In this document: positions 7,266-14,504 of the stretch, one piece after another
Numbering within the stretch: the stretch's first letter is position 1
Layout of the letters: every line of letters starts with the position of its first letter
The notes under the pieces: model-generated
What the model was told of the DNA's origin: nothing
The model's database searches: none
What the model saw: the letters and a program-made list of their open reading frames with translations, nothing else
Translations under genes and position numbers: made by a program
Assembly (NCBI GenBank): GCA_964652585.1
Contig: CAZZDA010000024.1
Coordinates: forward strand, 1-14,592
DNA: 14,592 nt
Reading direction: 5' to 3'
From: CAZZDA01 sp964652585
GTDB taxonomy: Bacteria; Patescibacteriota; Patescibacteriia; UBA1544

Positions 7266-8260
7266 CCCTTCCCTCCGATTATGCATCATTGACCGGCACT
7301 ATCCGCGTTCTTGAACGGCATCTTTTGGGACCAACAGATGTCACCCGTATGGTTGAAGCACCGGACACGGACACAGCTTTCCATGTCTTTAATGATTTAG
7401 ACTACGCAGGAGAGCTCTTGGACCTCAAAGCAACAGAATATGCCAAAGCTTTGGATAATAAACTTGCCCGAGTAAAACGAGTTTTTGAGCGATCAATACC
7501 TGATCAAAAACTCGTTACCTATCTCTTTCAATTAAGAGACTTTCACAACTTCAAGTCGCTCTTCAAACAAAAACTTTTTGCGACAGCGGCTGAAACACCT
7601 CTCTCATCCATAGGAATTCTACCGCTTGCACAAGTAAAAAGCGCTATTCTTGAAGAACAAGTTAATGCACTGCCGGAGCCATATCGTACCCTTATCACCG
7701 AGGCGCACGCACAATTTGAAAAAGAGGCAAGTCCTGAAGCCGTTGACACGTACTTTGAACGGCACTATTTTATTCAGCAGCTGCGCGTGGCACAAGAGCT
7801 CAAAAATCCCTATCTCCAAAAACTGGTTGAAGTACGTGCCGGCATCGCCAATATCAAAATCTTTCTACGCGCCAAACGCCTTAAAAGATCAGCTACCTTC
7901 CTCAAAGAGCATGTGGTTACTGATGGAAGGATAGCACCTGAGCTACTTCTTTCGTACTACAAAGACGAAACATTGGATCGTTTTGTTGCAGAGATAAAGC
8001 GACAGTTTGACAAACTGGTTGGAGAGGCTGTTGAACGCTACATACAAAATGGAAGTCTTTGGAAACTTGAGCGTGATCTGGAAAACGCGGAACTTGCTTT
8101 TGTCCGAGCCGGAAAATATATAACGTATGGACCGGAGGTTGCGGTAAGTTACTATTACGCCAAGCGTAATGCTATTCGCAATATCCGGCTCATTATGACC
8201 GGGAAGTTTGAAGGTCTTGCCCCGAAAGAGATCAGAGAACGTCTTCGGGAACATTACTAA
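7262..8260 (+). CDS. atpC: V/A-type ATPase subunit C (AC39/d family)
   Basis: Funnel-shaped subunit that sits on the K ring and couples it to the D-F shaft. At 332 aa it has the usual length and the all-helical, three-fold repeated character of the family. Recognisable stretches are QLRDFHNFKSLFKQK near residue 90-105, VEVRAGIANIKIFLRAKRL near 190, and the C-terminal YGPEVAVSYYYAKRNAIRN leading to GKFEGLAPKEIRERL. The ATG overlaps the subunit E stop by four bases and lacks a Shine-Dalgarno, consistent with translational coupling. This is not the F-type epsilon subunit, which is also called atpC in other operons. A palindromic repeat follows the stop. Confidence 0.94.
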   Translation: MTLPSDYASLTGTIRVLERHLLGPTDVTRMVEAPDTDTAFHVFNDLDYAGELLDLKATEYAKALDNKLARVKRVFERSIPDQKLVTYLFQLRDFHNFKSLFKQKLFATAAETPLSSIGILPLAQVKSAILEEQVNALPEPYRTLITEAHAQFEKEASPEAVDTYFERHYFIQQLRVAQELKNPYLQKLVEVRAGIANIKIFLRAKRLKRSATFLKEHVVTDGRIAPELLLSYYKDETLDRFVAEIKRQFDKLVGEAVERYIQNGSLWKLERDLENAELAFVRAGKYITYGPEVAVSYYYAKRNAIRNIRLIMTGKFEGLAPKEIRERLREHY

Positions 8261-8282
8261 GTTACAACGACCAATACCAAAG

Positions 8283-8378
8283 CTCAAATGACAAATGAAA
8301 TCCTAAATCCAAATGACCAAAATTTGATCTTAAGTCATTGGACATTCATTTGATATTGAGATTTTGACATTTGACATT
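8283..8378. repeat. Palindromic AAATGAC-type intergenic repeat
   Basis: CAAATGACAAATGA (8285-8298) and CCAAATGACC (8309-8318) are answered by the inverted copies TTCATTTGA (8346-8354) and TTGACATTTGACATT (8364-8378). The segment can fold into one long imperfect hairpin that fills the C-F gap and ends directly against the ATG of subunit F. No coding capacity is seen. It looks like a dispersed intergenic repeat; its function is unknown. Confidence 0.55.
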
Positions 8379-8693
8379 ATGCGAATAGCTATTGTTGGAA
8401 ATCCAAATTCTGTGAAAGCATTCATCGCACTCGGCGTTGAAACTTTTCCCATTATCACCAAAGAGGAAGGAAGAAAAGAGCTGGAGAACATAGCACAACG
8501 TACCGATATTGCCGTACTCTTTATTACTGAAAACTGGGCGGAAGAATTACGCGAAGAGCTGCAAGCACTGGAATCCCGCGCGCTTCCCGCTATCGTGGCA
8601 ATCCCCTCACAATTAGGATCCACCTGTGAAGGAACAAGGCGCTTGAAACGTATTGTTGAACAAGCGGTTGGATCAGATATTTTCGGAATGTAA
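8379..8693 (+). CDS. atpF: V/A-type ATPase subunit F (central shaft)
   Basis: Small Rossmann-like subunit that binds subunit D to form the rotating central shaft and can modulate ATP hydrolysis. It begins MRIAIVGNPNSVKAFIALGV, the typical first strand and glycine loop, and continues through DIAVLFITENWAEELRE and LPAIVAIPSQ, with a helical C-terminus that contacts the head. The 104-aa length is typical. I chose the ATG at 8379. An in-frame TTG at 8364 would add five residues encoded by the preceding repeat, so it is unlikely. No Shine-Dalgarno match is present because the repeat abuts the start. The 69-base gap to subunit A shows nothing recognisable. Confidence 0.93.
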   Translation: MRIAIVGNPNSVKAFIALGVETFPIITKEEGRKELENIAQRTDIAVLFITENWAEELREELQALESRALPAIVAIPSQLGSTCEGTRRLKRIVEQAVGSDIFGM

Positions 8694-8762
8694 ACGAACT
8701 GACACTCCTCATAAGCATATATTCATTATTACTCACCTATACGATACTAATTACATATTATT

Positions 8763-10517
8763 ATGGCTCAACAAAAAGTAGGTACTATTATAAAAGTCTC
8801 AGGCCCCTTGGTCGTAGCAACAGGCATGGAAGAAGCGAAGATGTATGAAGTTGTCCGTGTCAGTGACGAGAAACTTGTTGGCGAGATCATTGAGCTCAAA
8901 GGAGATCTTGCAAGCATTCAAGTCTATGAAGAGACAACTGGACTTGGTCCGGGTCAGCCGGTATATAGAACCGGTGAATCATTGAGCGTTGAACTTGGCC
9001 CTGGCATTCTCACCAATATTTATGATGGCATTCAGCGACCGCTTGAGCTTATTGCACAAGACGCAAAATCGGCATTTATTAGCCGCGGTATTGAAGTACC
9101 CGGTATTGACCGTAAGCGCAAGTGGGAATTTGTGCCTCAAGTAAAGGTTGGTGATACCGTTATTGGCGGCGATATTATTGGAACCGTAGAAGAAACTGAA
9201 CTGATCACTCACAAAATACTCGTACCACCAACACAGTCAGGAAAGATCACAAAAATTGACAAAGGTTCTTTTACCGTAGAAGATACGGTAGCGGTACTTG
9301 AACAAAAAGGAGAGAAGACAAATATCTCCATGCTGCAAGTATGGTCTATACGCGCACCACGACCCGTAAAAATGAAGAGTATTCCAACAGAACCCTTGGT
9401 TACCGGACAGCGTATTGTAGACACTTTTTTCCCTATCGTGAAAGGCGGAGCCGGATGCGTTCCCGGACCTTTTGGCGCCGGCAAGACAGTCATTCAGCAA
9501 CAACTGGCAAAATGGGCGGATGCCGAGATCATTATCTATATTGGCTGCGGCGAACGCGGCAACGAAATGACCGATGTACTCATGGAATTCCCGGAACTCA
9601 CTGATCCAAAAACCGGCAAGCCCCTCATGCAACGCACGGTATTGATCGCCAATACCTCAAACATGCCGGTCGCGGCTCGTGAGGCATCGGTATACACCGG
9701 TATCACCATTGCTGAATATTACCGCGATATGGGATACAAAGTGGCGCTTATGGCTGACTCAACGTCGCGTTGGGCAGAGGCTATGCGTGAAATGTCAGGG
9801 CGCTTGGAAGAAATGCCGGGCGAGGAAGGATATCCCGCATACCTAGGATCACGCACTGCGGCTTTTTACGAACGCGCGGGATTCGTCCAATGCATTGGAA
9901 GCGATGAAAGAGAGGCATCTCTCACCGTGGTAGGAGCGGTCTCCCCTCCCGGAGGAGATCTTTCGGAACCCGTCACGCAAAACACCCTTCGCGTTACCAA
10001 GGTTTTTTGGGGGTTGGATGCGGGCCTTGCGTATAAACGCCATTTTCCATCCATTAATTGGCTTTCCAGTTATTCTCTCTATACGGAAAATGTTGACGCA
10101 TATATGACCGACGCTGTTGGTAAAGACTGGACACATCTTCGATCATTTGCCATGGAATTACTGCAACAAGAATCAAAACTGGAAGAAATTGTTCGCCTTG
10201 TTGGTATTGACGCACTCTCACCGGATGAACAACTGATACTGGATACGGCAAAAACTCTTCGCGAAGATTTTCTCCAACAAAATGCTTTTGATGAAACGGA
10301 CACCTATACCTCGCTCAAAAAACAATATGCTATGCTCAAGAGCATTATCACTTATCACAATATGGCGCTTGCAAGCTTGAAAAAGGGAACATCAATCAAA
10401 GAATTGCATAATCCAAAACTCAAAGCGGAAATAAGCAGATCAAAACTCTTGACAGAAGATGAATTGGAAACACTTGAAAAACTACCAGAACGTATTGCAT
10501 CACATTTTACTTCCTAA
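8763..10517 (+). CDS. atpA: V/A-type ATPase catalytic subunit A
   Basis: Catalytic subunit of the A3B3 head, where ATP is made or hydrolysed. Its 584 aa have the normal domain order: N-terminal beta barrel (VGTIIKVSGPLVVATGM), the A-specific 'non-homologous' insert around residues 110-190 (PPTQSGKITKIDKGSFTVED), nucleotide-binding domain and helical C-terminus. The Walker A motif GPFGAGKT lies at 235-242 with K241. The catalytic Glu is E264 in GCGERGNEM, and the Walker B strand is VALMADSTSRWAEAMRE. This is the V-type catalytic chain, not the F1 alpha subunit that shares the symbol. ATG 8763 has AT-rich sequence and no Shine-Dalgarno upstream. All key residues are intact. Confidence 0.98.
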   Translation: MAQQKVGTIIKVSGPLVVATGMEEAKMYEVVRVSDEKLVGEIIELKGDLASIQVYEETTGLGPGQPVYRTGESLSVELGPGILTNIYDGIQRPLELIAQDAKSAFISRGIEVPGIDRKRKWEFVPQVKVGDTVIGGDIIGTVEETELITHKILVPPTQSGKITKIDKGSFTVEDTVAVLEQKGEKTNISMLQVWSIRAPRPVKMKSIPTEPLVTGQRIVDTFFPIVKGGAGCVPGPFGAGKTVIQQQLAKWADAEIIIYIGCGERGNEMTDVLMEFPELTDPKTGKPLMQRTVLIANTSNMPVAAREASVYTGITIAEYYRDMGYKVALMADSTSRWAEAMREMSGRLEEMPGEEGYPAYLGSRTAAFYERAGFVQCIGSDEREASLTVVGAVSPPGGDLSEPVTQNTLRVTKVFWGLDAGLAYKRHFPSINWLSSYSLYTENVDAYMTDAVGKDWTHLRSFAMELLQQESKLEEIVRLVGIDALSPDEQLILDTAKTLREDFLQQNAFDETDTYTSLKKQYAMLKSIITYHNMALASLKKGTSIKELHNPKLKAEISRSKLLTEDELETLEKLPERIASHFTS

Positions 10518-10537
10518 GGAACCTCTTACACACTACT

Positions 10538-11926
10538 ATGTTAAAAGAATATAAAACTATTAAAGAAGTCTTTGGTCCTCTACTTATTGTAGAAGGTGTT
10601 GAGGGAGTAACCTACGAAGAACTTGTTGATATTACGCTTGCCGATGGTACGATAAAACGCGGACGCGTACTGGAGGTACATAATGATCGGGCCGTGGTGC
10701 AGATGTTTGAGGATACGCGAGGCGTCAATCCAAAAACAGCACGAGCAAAATTTTTAGGGAAGCCAATGATGCTTGGCGTTGCTAAAGACATGCTTGGCAG
10801 AGTATTGGATGGTGCGGGAAATCCAAAGGACGGCAAGCCAAAGTTTATTCCGGAAACCAATCTTCCTATTGGAGGCGAACCTATCAATCCGTATTCACGC
10901 GATTACCCAAATGACTTTATTCAGACAGGTATTTCCACTATTGATGGTCTCAACACTTTGGTGCGCGGACAAAAATTACCTATCTTTTCAGGTGCAGGAT
11001 TGCCACATGCGGAAGTTGCGGCGCAGATCGCACGCCAAGCTCGTGTGGCGTCTGAGCAAGAAAGTGAAGATCAAGAACCTTTTGCAGTGGTGTTCGCCGC
11101 CATGGGCACCACCTTTGAGGAGGCGGAATTTTTTACCAATGAGTTTAAGAAAACGGGAGCCATTGAACGTGCGGTACTCTTTATGAATTTGGCGGACGAT
11201 CCGGTTGTTGAGCGTATTACCCTGCCACGCCTTGCTTTAACCACGGCGGAATATTTAGCTTTTGAGAAAGACATGCATGTACTCGTCATTCTGACTGATA
11301 TTACCAACTATTGCGAAGCGCTGCGTGAAGTTTCTGCCGCAAGAAAAGAGATCCCTGGACGCCGCGGCTATCCCGGATATTTATATACCGATCTCGCAAC
11401 GCTCTACGAACGCGCGGGACGCATCAAAGGCAAGAAGGGGTCGGTTACCCAAATTCCGATTTTAACCATGCCTGAAGATGATAAGACCCATCCTATTCCA
11501 GATCTTACCGGCTATATTACCGAAGGACAGATCATGCTTTCTCGTGATCTCCATCGTAAGGGTATTTATCCGGCTGTTGATGTACTCCCCTCACTTTCTC
11601 GTTTGAAAGATAAGGGTATTGGCGAAGGAAAGACGCGTGAAGATCACTCGGGCGTGCTCAATCAGCTCTTCGCCGCATACGCGCGAGGTAAAGAGGCAAA
11701 GGAACTGGCCGTTATTTTAGGTGAAGCTGCACTGTCAGACGCTGATAAAAAATTTGCTACGTTTGCAGATAGATTTGAACAAGAGTTCATTCAGCAAGGT
11801 GCCAATGACAACAGAACTATTGTGGAAACACTTGATATTGGCTGGAAGCTGATGGCGATCTTGCCACAAGAAGAGTTAAAGAGAGTGAAGTCTGAGCATA
11901 TTGAAAAGTATCTTCCAAAAAAATAG
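10538..11926 (+). CDS. atpB: V/A-type ATPase non-catalytic subunit B
   Basis: Partner of subunit A in the A3B3 head. It supplies the arginine finger to the catalytic interface but does not itself hydrolyse ATP. Length is 462 aa, typical. The P-loop position carries the degenerate LPIFSGAGLPHAE in place of a Walker A, as expected for B. Other family stretches are VVFAAMGTTFEEAEFF, VLVILTDITNYCEALREVS and GRRGYPGYLYTDLATLYERAGR. The arginine finger is R355 in VLPSLSRL. It starts 20 bases after subunit A, with an AAGGAA-like stretch too far upstream (about 20 bases) to act as a ribosome site. Its TAG stop touches the AGT that borders the following foldback element. Confidence 0.98.
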   Translation: MLKEYKTIKEVFGPLLIVEGVEGVTYEELVDITLADGTIKRGRVLEVHNDRAVVQMFEDTRGVNPKTARAKFLGKPMMLGVAKDMLGRVLDGAGNPKDGKPKFIPETNLPIGGEPINPYSRDYPNDFIQTGISTIDGLNTLVRGQKLPIFSGAGLPHAEVAAQIARQARVASEQESEDQEPFAVVFAAMGTTFEEAEFFTNEFKKTGAIERAVLFMNLADDPVVERITLPRLALTTAEYLAFEKDMHVLVILTDITNYCEALREVSAARKEIPGRRGYPGYLYTDLATLYERAGRIKGKKGSVTQIPILTMPEDDKTHPIPDLTGYITEGQIMLSRDLHRKGIYPAVDVLPSLSRLKDKGIGEGKTREDHSGVLNQLFAAYARGKEAKELAVILGEAALSDADKKFATFADRFEQEFIQQGANDNRTIVETLDIGWKLMAILPQEELKRVKSEHIEKYLPKK

Positions 11927-12092
11927 TGGAGGTCTCTAAAAAACTCCGGATATACTAATTTTTAAGGACTTTTTTCTACAACGATGAAACGAAAAGTGTA
12001 GAAATGCAGAGTATTTTAAGCTTTTTGTTGAAGAAGTTGTAGGAAAAAATAGTAAAAAGGAGTGTTGTGTGGAGTTTTTCAGAGGTTCCAGT
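11925..12092. mobile_element. 162-bp foldback (MITE-like) element inside the ATPase operon, AGT flanks
   Basis: The element spans 11928-12089. The left end GGAGGTCTCTAAAAAACTCC and the right end read in reverse, GGAACCTCTGAAAAACTCC, match at 14 of the 15 inner positions. Internally, TTTTTTCTACAAC (11970-11982) pairs with GTTGTAGGAAAAAA (12036-12049), so the whole unit can fold back. AGT stands directly outside both ends (11925-11927, 12090-12092), like a 3-bp target duplication. The left copy overlaps the subunit B stop codon. There is no coding potential. Its ends resemble those of the element at 3114-3293. Movement is inferred, not shown. Confidence 0.6.
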
Positions 12093-12110
12093 AGTTACTA
12101 AGTTTGTACT

Positions 12111-12737
12111 ATGGCAAATAAGTTACAAGTAAATCCTACGCGTCAAGAACTGTTGAAGCTGAAGGTGAAATTGAAGACGGCAAAGCGCGGGCACAAGCTC
12201 TTAAAAGAAAAACGCGATGGCTTGATGAAGGCATTCATGGAGATCATCCGTGAAGCAAAAACGCAGCGTGAAAAAATTGAAGACGTACTCGGCAAAGGAT
12301 TTAAGGCAATTATTTTTGCGTCAGCCGATATGCGCCCCGAGGTTATAGCCGAAGCTTTAAGCGCGCCAAGCAAAAAAACAACTCTCAAAGCCACTACAAA
12401 AAATGTCATGAGCGTACATATTCCTCAATTCACTTTTGAGGAAGATGGTGAACATCTCTGCTATAGTCTTGGAACCACCAGTTCTGAGCTTGATGTTGCT
12501 CTTGATATTTTTTCAGAAGCACTAAAAGATTTGATAAGACTTTCTGAGATAGAGCACTCCGCACGACTACTCGCTGCGGAAATTGAAAAAACGAGAAGAA
12601 GGGTTAATGCCTTGGAATATGTCTTCATCCCCCACATGATAGAAACCATTAAATATATTTCCGATAAATTAAGCGAGCAGGAACGCGGTACCATATTAAC
12701 GCTCATGAAAGTAAAGGCGCAAATTGCAGACGCATGA
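12111..12737 (+). CDS. atpD: V/A-type ATPase subunit D (central shaft)
   Basis: Long antiparallel coiled coil that forms the rotating axle inside A3B3 and docks with F and C. The 208-aa length is typical. The N-terminal helix begins with family-like NPTRQELLKLKVKLKTAKRGHKLLKEKRDGL, here residues 8 to about 38 (key residues T10, R11, K17, K41-type basic positions). A middle domain spans about 65-130, and a return helix contains TRRRVNALEYVFIPHM (about 162-177) with the conserved RRVNALE core. This is not the F1 beta subunit that shares the symbol. It is separated from subunit B by the 162-bp foldback element, has no Shine-Dalgarno site, and is the last gene of the operon, followed by an intrinsic terminator. 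Confidence 0.96.
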   Translation: MANKLQVNPTRQELLKLKVKLKTAKRGHKLLKEKRDGLMKAFMEIIREAKTQREKIEDVLGKGFKAIIFASADMRPEVIAEALSAPSKKTTLKATTKNVMSVHIPQFTFEEDGEHLCYSLGTTSSELDVALDIFSEALKDLIRLSEIEHSARLLAAEIEKTRRRVNALEYVFIPHMIETIKYISDKLSEQERGTILTLMKVKAQIADA

Positions 12738-12740
12738 GAA

Positions 12741-12775
12741 CGAAGTACGAAGTAAGAAGTACGGAGAACGAATAA
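12741..12775 (+). repeat. AGTACGAAGTA-type repeat, left copy
   Basis: The core AGTACGAAGTA lies at 12744-12754 and is followed by a partial second unit (AGAAGTACGGAGAACGAATAA begins at 12755). It starts three bases after the subunit D stop. An inverted copy lies at 13235-13260, so the pair brackets the 95-aa gene with its promoter and terminator. Confidence 0.6.
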
Positions 12776-12801
12776 ACGAGAGGAGGGCTCTTGTTTTTTT
12801 T
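12774..12801 (+). terminator. Intrinsic terminator of the V-type ATPase operon
   Basis: The arm AAACGAGAG (12774-12782) pairs with CTCTTGTTT (12788-12796), with one G-U, around the loop GAGGG. The T-run continues to 12801, giving eight T in a row. It is 36 bases after the subunit D stop and correctly oriented to end the operon. Confidence 0.85.
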
Positions 12802-12804
12802 GAA

Positions 12805-12829
12805 AGAAAAACCCGTTCCGAGGAACAGG
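12805..12829 (-). terminator. Intrinsic terminator of the 95-aa gene
   Basis: On the minus strand, CCTGTTC and GAACGGG (12812-12829) form a 7-bp stem with one G-U around the tetraloop CTCG. It is followed by TTTTTCTTTC. It lies 25 bases past the stop of the minus-strand gene at 12855 and stands tail-to-tail with the operon terminator. Confidence 0.8.
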
Positions 12830-12854
12830 CGTGTTGCAAGGTGAGTAGAGTGTT

Positions 12855-13142
12855 TTACACAGAAACAGGAGTTCTCTTCTTCTTTTTTGGAAGTTTTTCT
12901 AGCTGCGTCTTGGAAAGAAGTTTGTAGTCAGGTGTATCCTTTATCTCAACGAAATGCTCTACGCCACTTGCGTCACGCACACGGTACGCCGGGAACGGTT
13001 CATGGTGTTTCGCCCCTGAGTCCTGAGGGTATACATTTCGAACCATAACACAATCAAGTACTTCCGCAGATTGCCCCAGTAATGCGCGCTGCAACTTTTC
13101 GTCTTCGGGCACCAAATACAAACAATCTGTTTCAAAAAACAT
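12855..13142 (-). CDS. Uncharacterised 95-aa protein with basic tail
   Basis: I do not recognise the family. The protein is soluble, with no signal peptide or membrane segment. The first part is mixed alpha/beta-like (MFFETDCLYLVPEDEKL). The middle, AYRVRDASGVEHFVEIKD (residues 52-69), looks like a beta hairpin, and the tail is lysine-rich (KKKKR at 86-90). That tail could bind nucleic acid, but this is only an inference. It is probably a real gene: it has its own promoter-like sequence at 13189-13217, a Shine-Dalgarno-like AAGGGAG seven bases before the ATG (rare in this window), and an intrinsic terminator 25 bases after the stop. The whole unit lies between inverted repeat copies. Confidence 0.7.
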   Translation of the reverse strand: MFFETDCLYLVPEDEKLQRALLGQSAEVLDCVMVRNVYPQDSGAKHHEPFPAYRVRDASGVEHFVEIKDTPDYKLLSKTQLEKLPKKKKRTPVSV

Positions 13143-13149
13143 AGTTCAT

Positions 13150-13156
13150 CTCCCTT
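13150..13156 (-). promoter_or_regulatory. Ribosome binding site of the 95-aa gene
   Basis: The minus-strand sequence AAGGGAG is followed by seven bases and then the ATG at 13142. It is the only well-placed Shine-Dalgarno-like motif seen ahead of a gene start in the window, and it supports the chosen start. Confidence 0.6.
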
Positions 13157-13188
13157 GAAAAGACCAATACTCCGTTAATAATATAAGG

Positions 13189-13217
13189 ATAGTATAGTAA
13201 GTGCACTCTCCTGTCAA
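13189..13217 (-). promoter_or_regulatory. Promoter of the 95-aa gene
   Basis: On the minus strand, TTGACA (13212-13217) is followed after 17 bp by TACTAT (13189-13194). An overlapping TATACT (13191-13196) would be closer to consensus but at 15-bp spacing. Either would start transcription about 40 bases before the gene. Confidence 0.6.
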
Positions 13218-13234
13218 CACGGACATCCACCTTC

Positions 13235-13260
13235 TTATTCCTTTCTCCCTACTTCGTACT
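13235..13260 (-). repeat. AGTACGAAGTA-type repeat, right (inverted) copy
   Basis: Read on the minus strand it is AGTACGAAGTA followed by a GGGAGAAAGGAATAA stretch, closely resembling the copy at 12741-12775. It overlaps the end of the glycosyltransferase gene and supplies its last codons and TAG stop. Confidence 0.6.
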
Positions 13261-14400
13261 CCCTATTTTTTCGTACATCTCAAGTGTTTCTTTTGCTGTT
13301 TTTTTCCAACTAAACCGTTGGGCACGAGCATAACCTTTTTCAGTAAGCCGCTTCCGTAAGTCATCATCCGTACAAATCTTTATAATACCCCCTGCAATTA
13401 CCGCAACATCATAGGGATCAACATAGTGCGCGCACTCGCATGCCGTTTCAACAAGTGAAGATGTATCAGAGATAAGTACAGGCACTTTATTTGCCATAGC
13501 CTCAAGTACCGCTATGCCAAAACTCTCATAAATTGAAGGGAAAATAAACGCATGCGCATTTTTAAAAAGTGCGTTTAAATGTTCCGGCGGAACATAACCG
13601 ATAAACTGCACATCTTCTTTGAGTTGATGATCATTCACAAACCGTCGGTACTGGCTCGCCATCCAGCCATCTTTTCCTCCGATCACCAACTTCAAATCAC
13701 GCAAGCCTTGATGGTCTTTTGCACGAGCAAATGCTTCAAGCAATCGCGTCAAGTTTTTACTCGGTTCCAACGTACCAAGAAAGAAGAGATACTCCCCCTT
13801 AATATCATATGTTTTAAGGATGTCTGCTGCTTCTCGTTCATCACAACCTTCAAAAAAACGTTCGTCAATGCCGTGCGGCACTATGGTAATTTTTTTCTCG
13901 GGAACTTTGTAGACGTTCATTGCGTCTTTTTTCGTACTTTCCGATACGGAAATAATCGCATCAGCTTTTTTCGCAATAAAAGGACGAAGTCTTGCGCGAA
14001 CGCGCTCATATTTTGAAAACAGATGCGGATGTTTAAAAATTGCAAGATTGTCCACCGTGATGATCGTTTTTCCACTATAGCTTAAAGGAACGCTTCCAGC
14101 GGGTGAGTGATACACATCCAGTTTTTCCCGCGCAATAACCGCGCTTGCCAACATGTGAGCATAAGCGACCGGCATATATTCTTTATAATGCGAAAAGGGG
14201 AAATAAACAATTTTACTATTTTCTCTTGTGAGTTTTTCTACATCTCGCTTGCGTACGCGCCAGTCAAAAAACAGCACATACTCATTGTTATGATCCATGT
14301 CCAACAAATGACGAATCAACTGGTAAGTATAATGTCCTGTACCGGCCGCTTCTCCTTTTGTCGGATTGAGAATAGTTCGTGCATCAATGCCAATTTTCAT
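13249..14400 (-). CDS. Glycosyltransferase, GT4-like family (GT-B fold)
   Basis: Cytosolic or membrane-associated enzyme that moves a sugar from a nucleotide-sugar donor to an acceptor, probably in cell-surface glycan synthesis; donor and acceptor cannot be told. The 383-aa length is typical. The N-terminal GT-B domain opens with MKIGIDARTI and the glycine-rich AAGTGHYTYQL loop. The hinge region has IVPHGID (173-179). The donor domain has FFLGTLEPSKNLTRLLEAF (206-224), LVIGGKDGW (238-246) and the E-x7-E motif ESFGIAVLE (E292, E300). There is no membrane segment. ATG 14400 has no Shine-Dalgarno. The last four residues, GSTK, are encoded by the repeat at 13235-13260, so the native C-terminus may have been altered there. 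Upstream lie a promoter and an intrinsic terminator. Confidence 0.92.
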   Translation of the reverse strand: MKIGIDARTILNPTKGEAAGTGHYTYQLIRHLLDMDHNNEYVLFFDWRVRKRDVEKLTRENSKIVYFPFSHYKEYMPVAYAHMLASAVIAREKLDVYHSPAGSVPLSYSGKTIITVDNLAIFKHPHLFSKYERVRARLRPFIAKKADAIISVSESTKKDAMNVYKVPEKKITIVPHGIDERFFEGCDEREAADILKTYDIKGEYLFFLGTLEPSKNLTRLLEAFARAKDHQGLRDLKLVIGGKDGWMASQYRRFVNDHQLKEDVQFIGYVPPEHLNALFKNAHAFIFPSIYESFGIAVLEAMANKVPVLISDTSSLVETACECAHYVDPYDVAVIAGGIIKICTDDDLRKRLTEKGYARAQRFSWKKTAKETLEMYEKIGSTK

Positions 14401-14414
14401 AGTTATATGAGGTC

Positions 14415-14437
14415 AAAAAAACCCTGTTTCTACAGGG
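14415..14437 (-). terminator. Intrinsic terminator just upstream of the glycosyltransferase
   Basis: On the minus strand, CCCTGT and ACAGGG (14422-14437) form a perfect 6-bp stem with loop AGAA, followed by seven T (14415-14421). It ends 15 bases before the glycosyltransferase ATG. It either ends transcription from a gene beyond the window or attenuates the promoter at 14505-14533. Confidence 0.8.
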
Positions 14438-14504
14438 GTGTGGAGAGACAATAAACACGTTTTCCATACATGCACACCTCTGCGGATGCTCTACTTGGAT
14501 ATGA

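Noticed and set aside
4000..10500. Frequent GCCGGA/ACCGG words as a possible DNA uptake sequence
   Set aside because: The words are short, their flanks vary, and they fall in ordinary Ala-Gly, Thr-Gly and Pro-Glu codon pairs; no longer shared word was seen.
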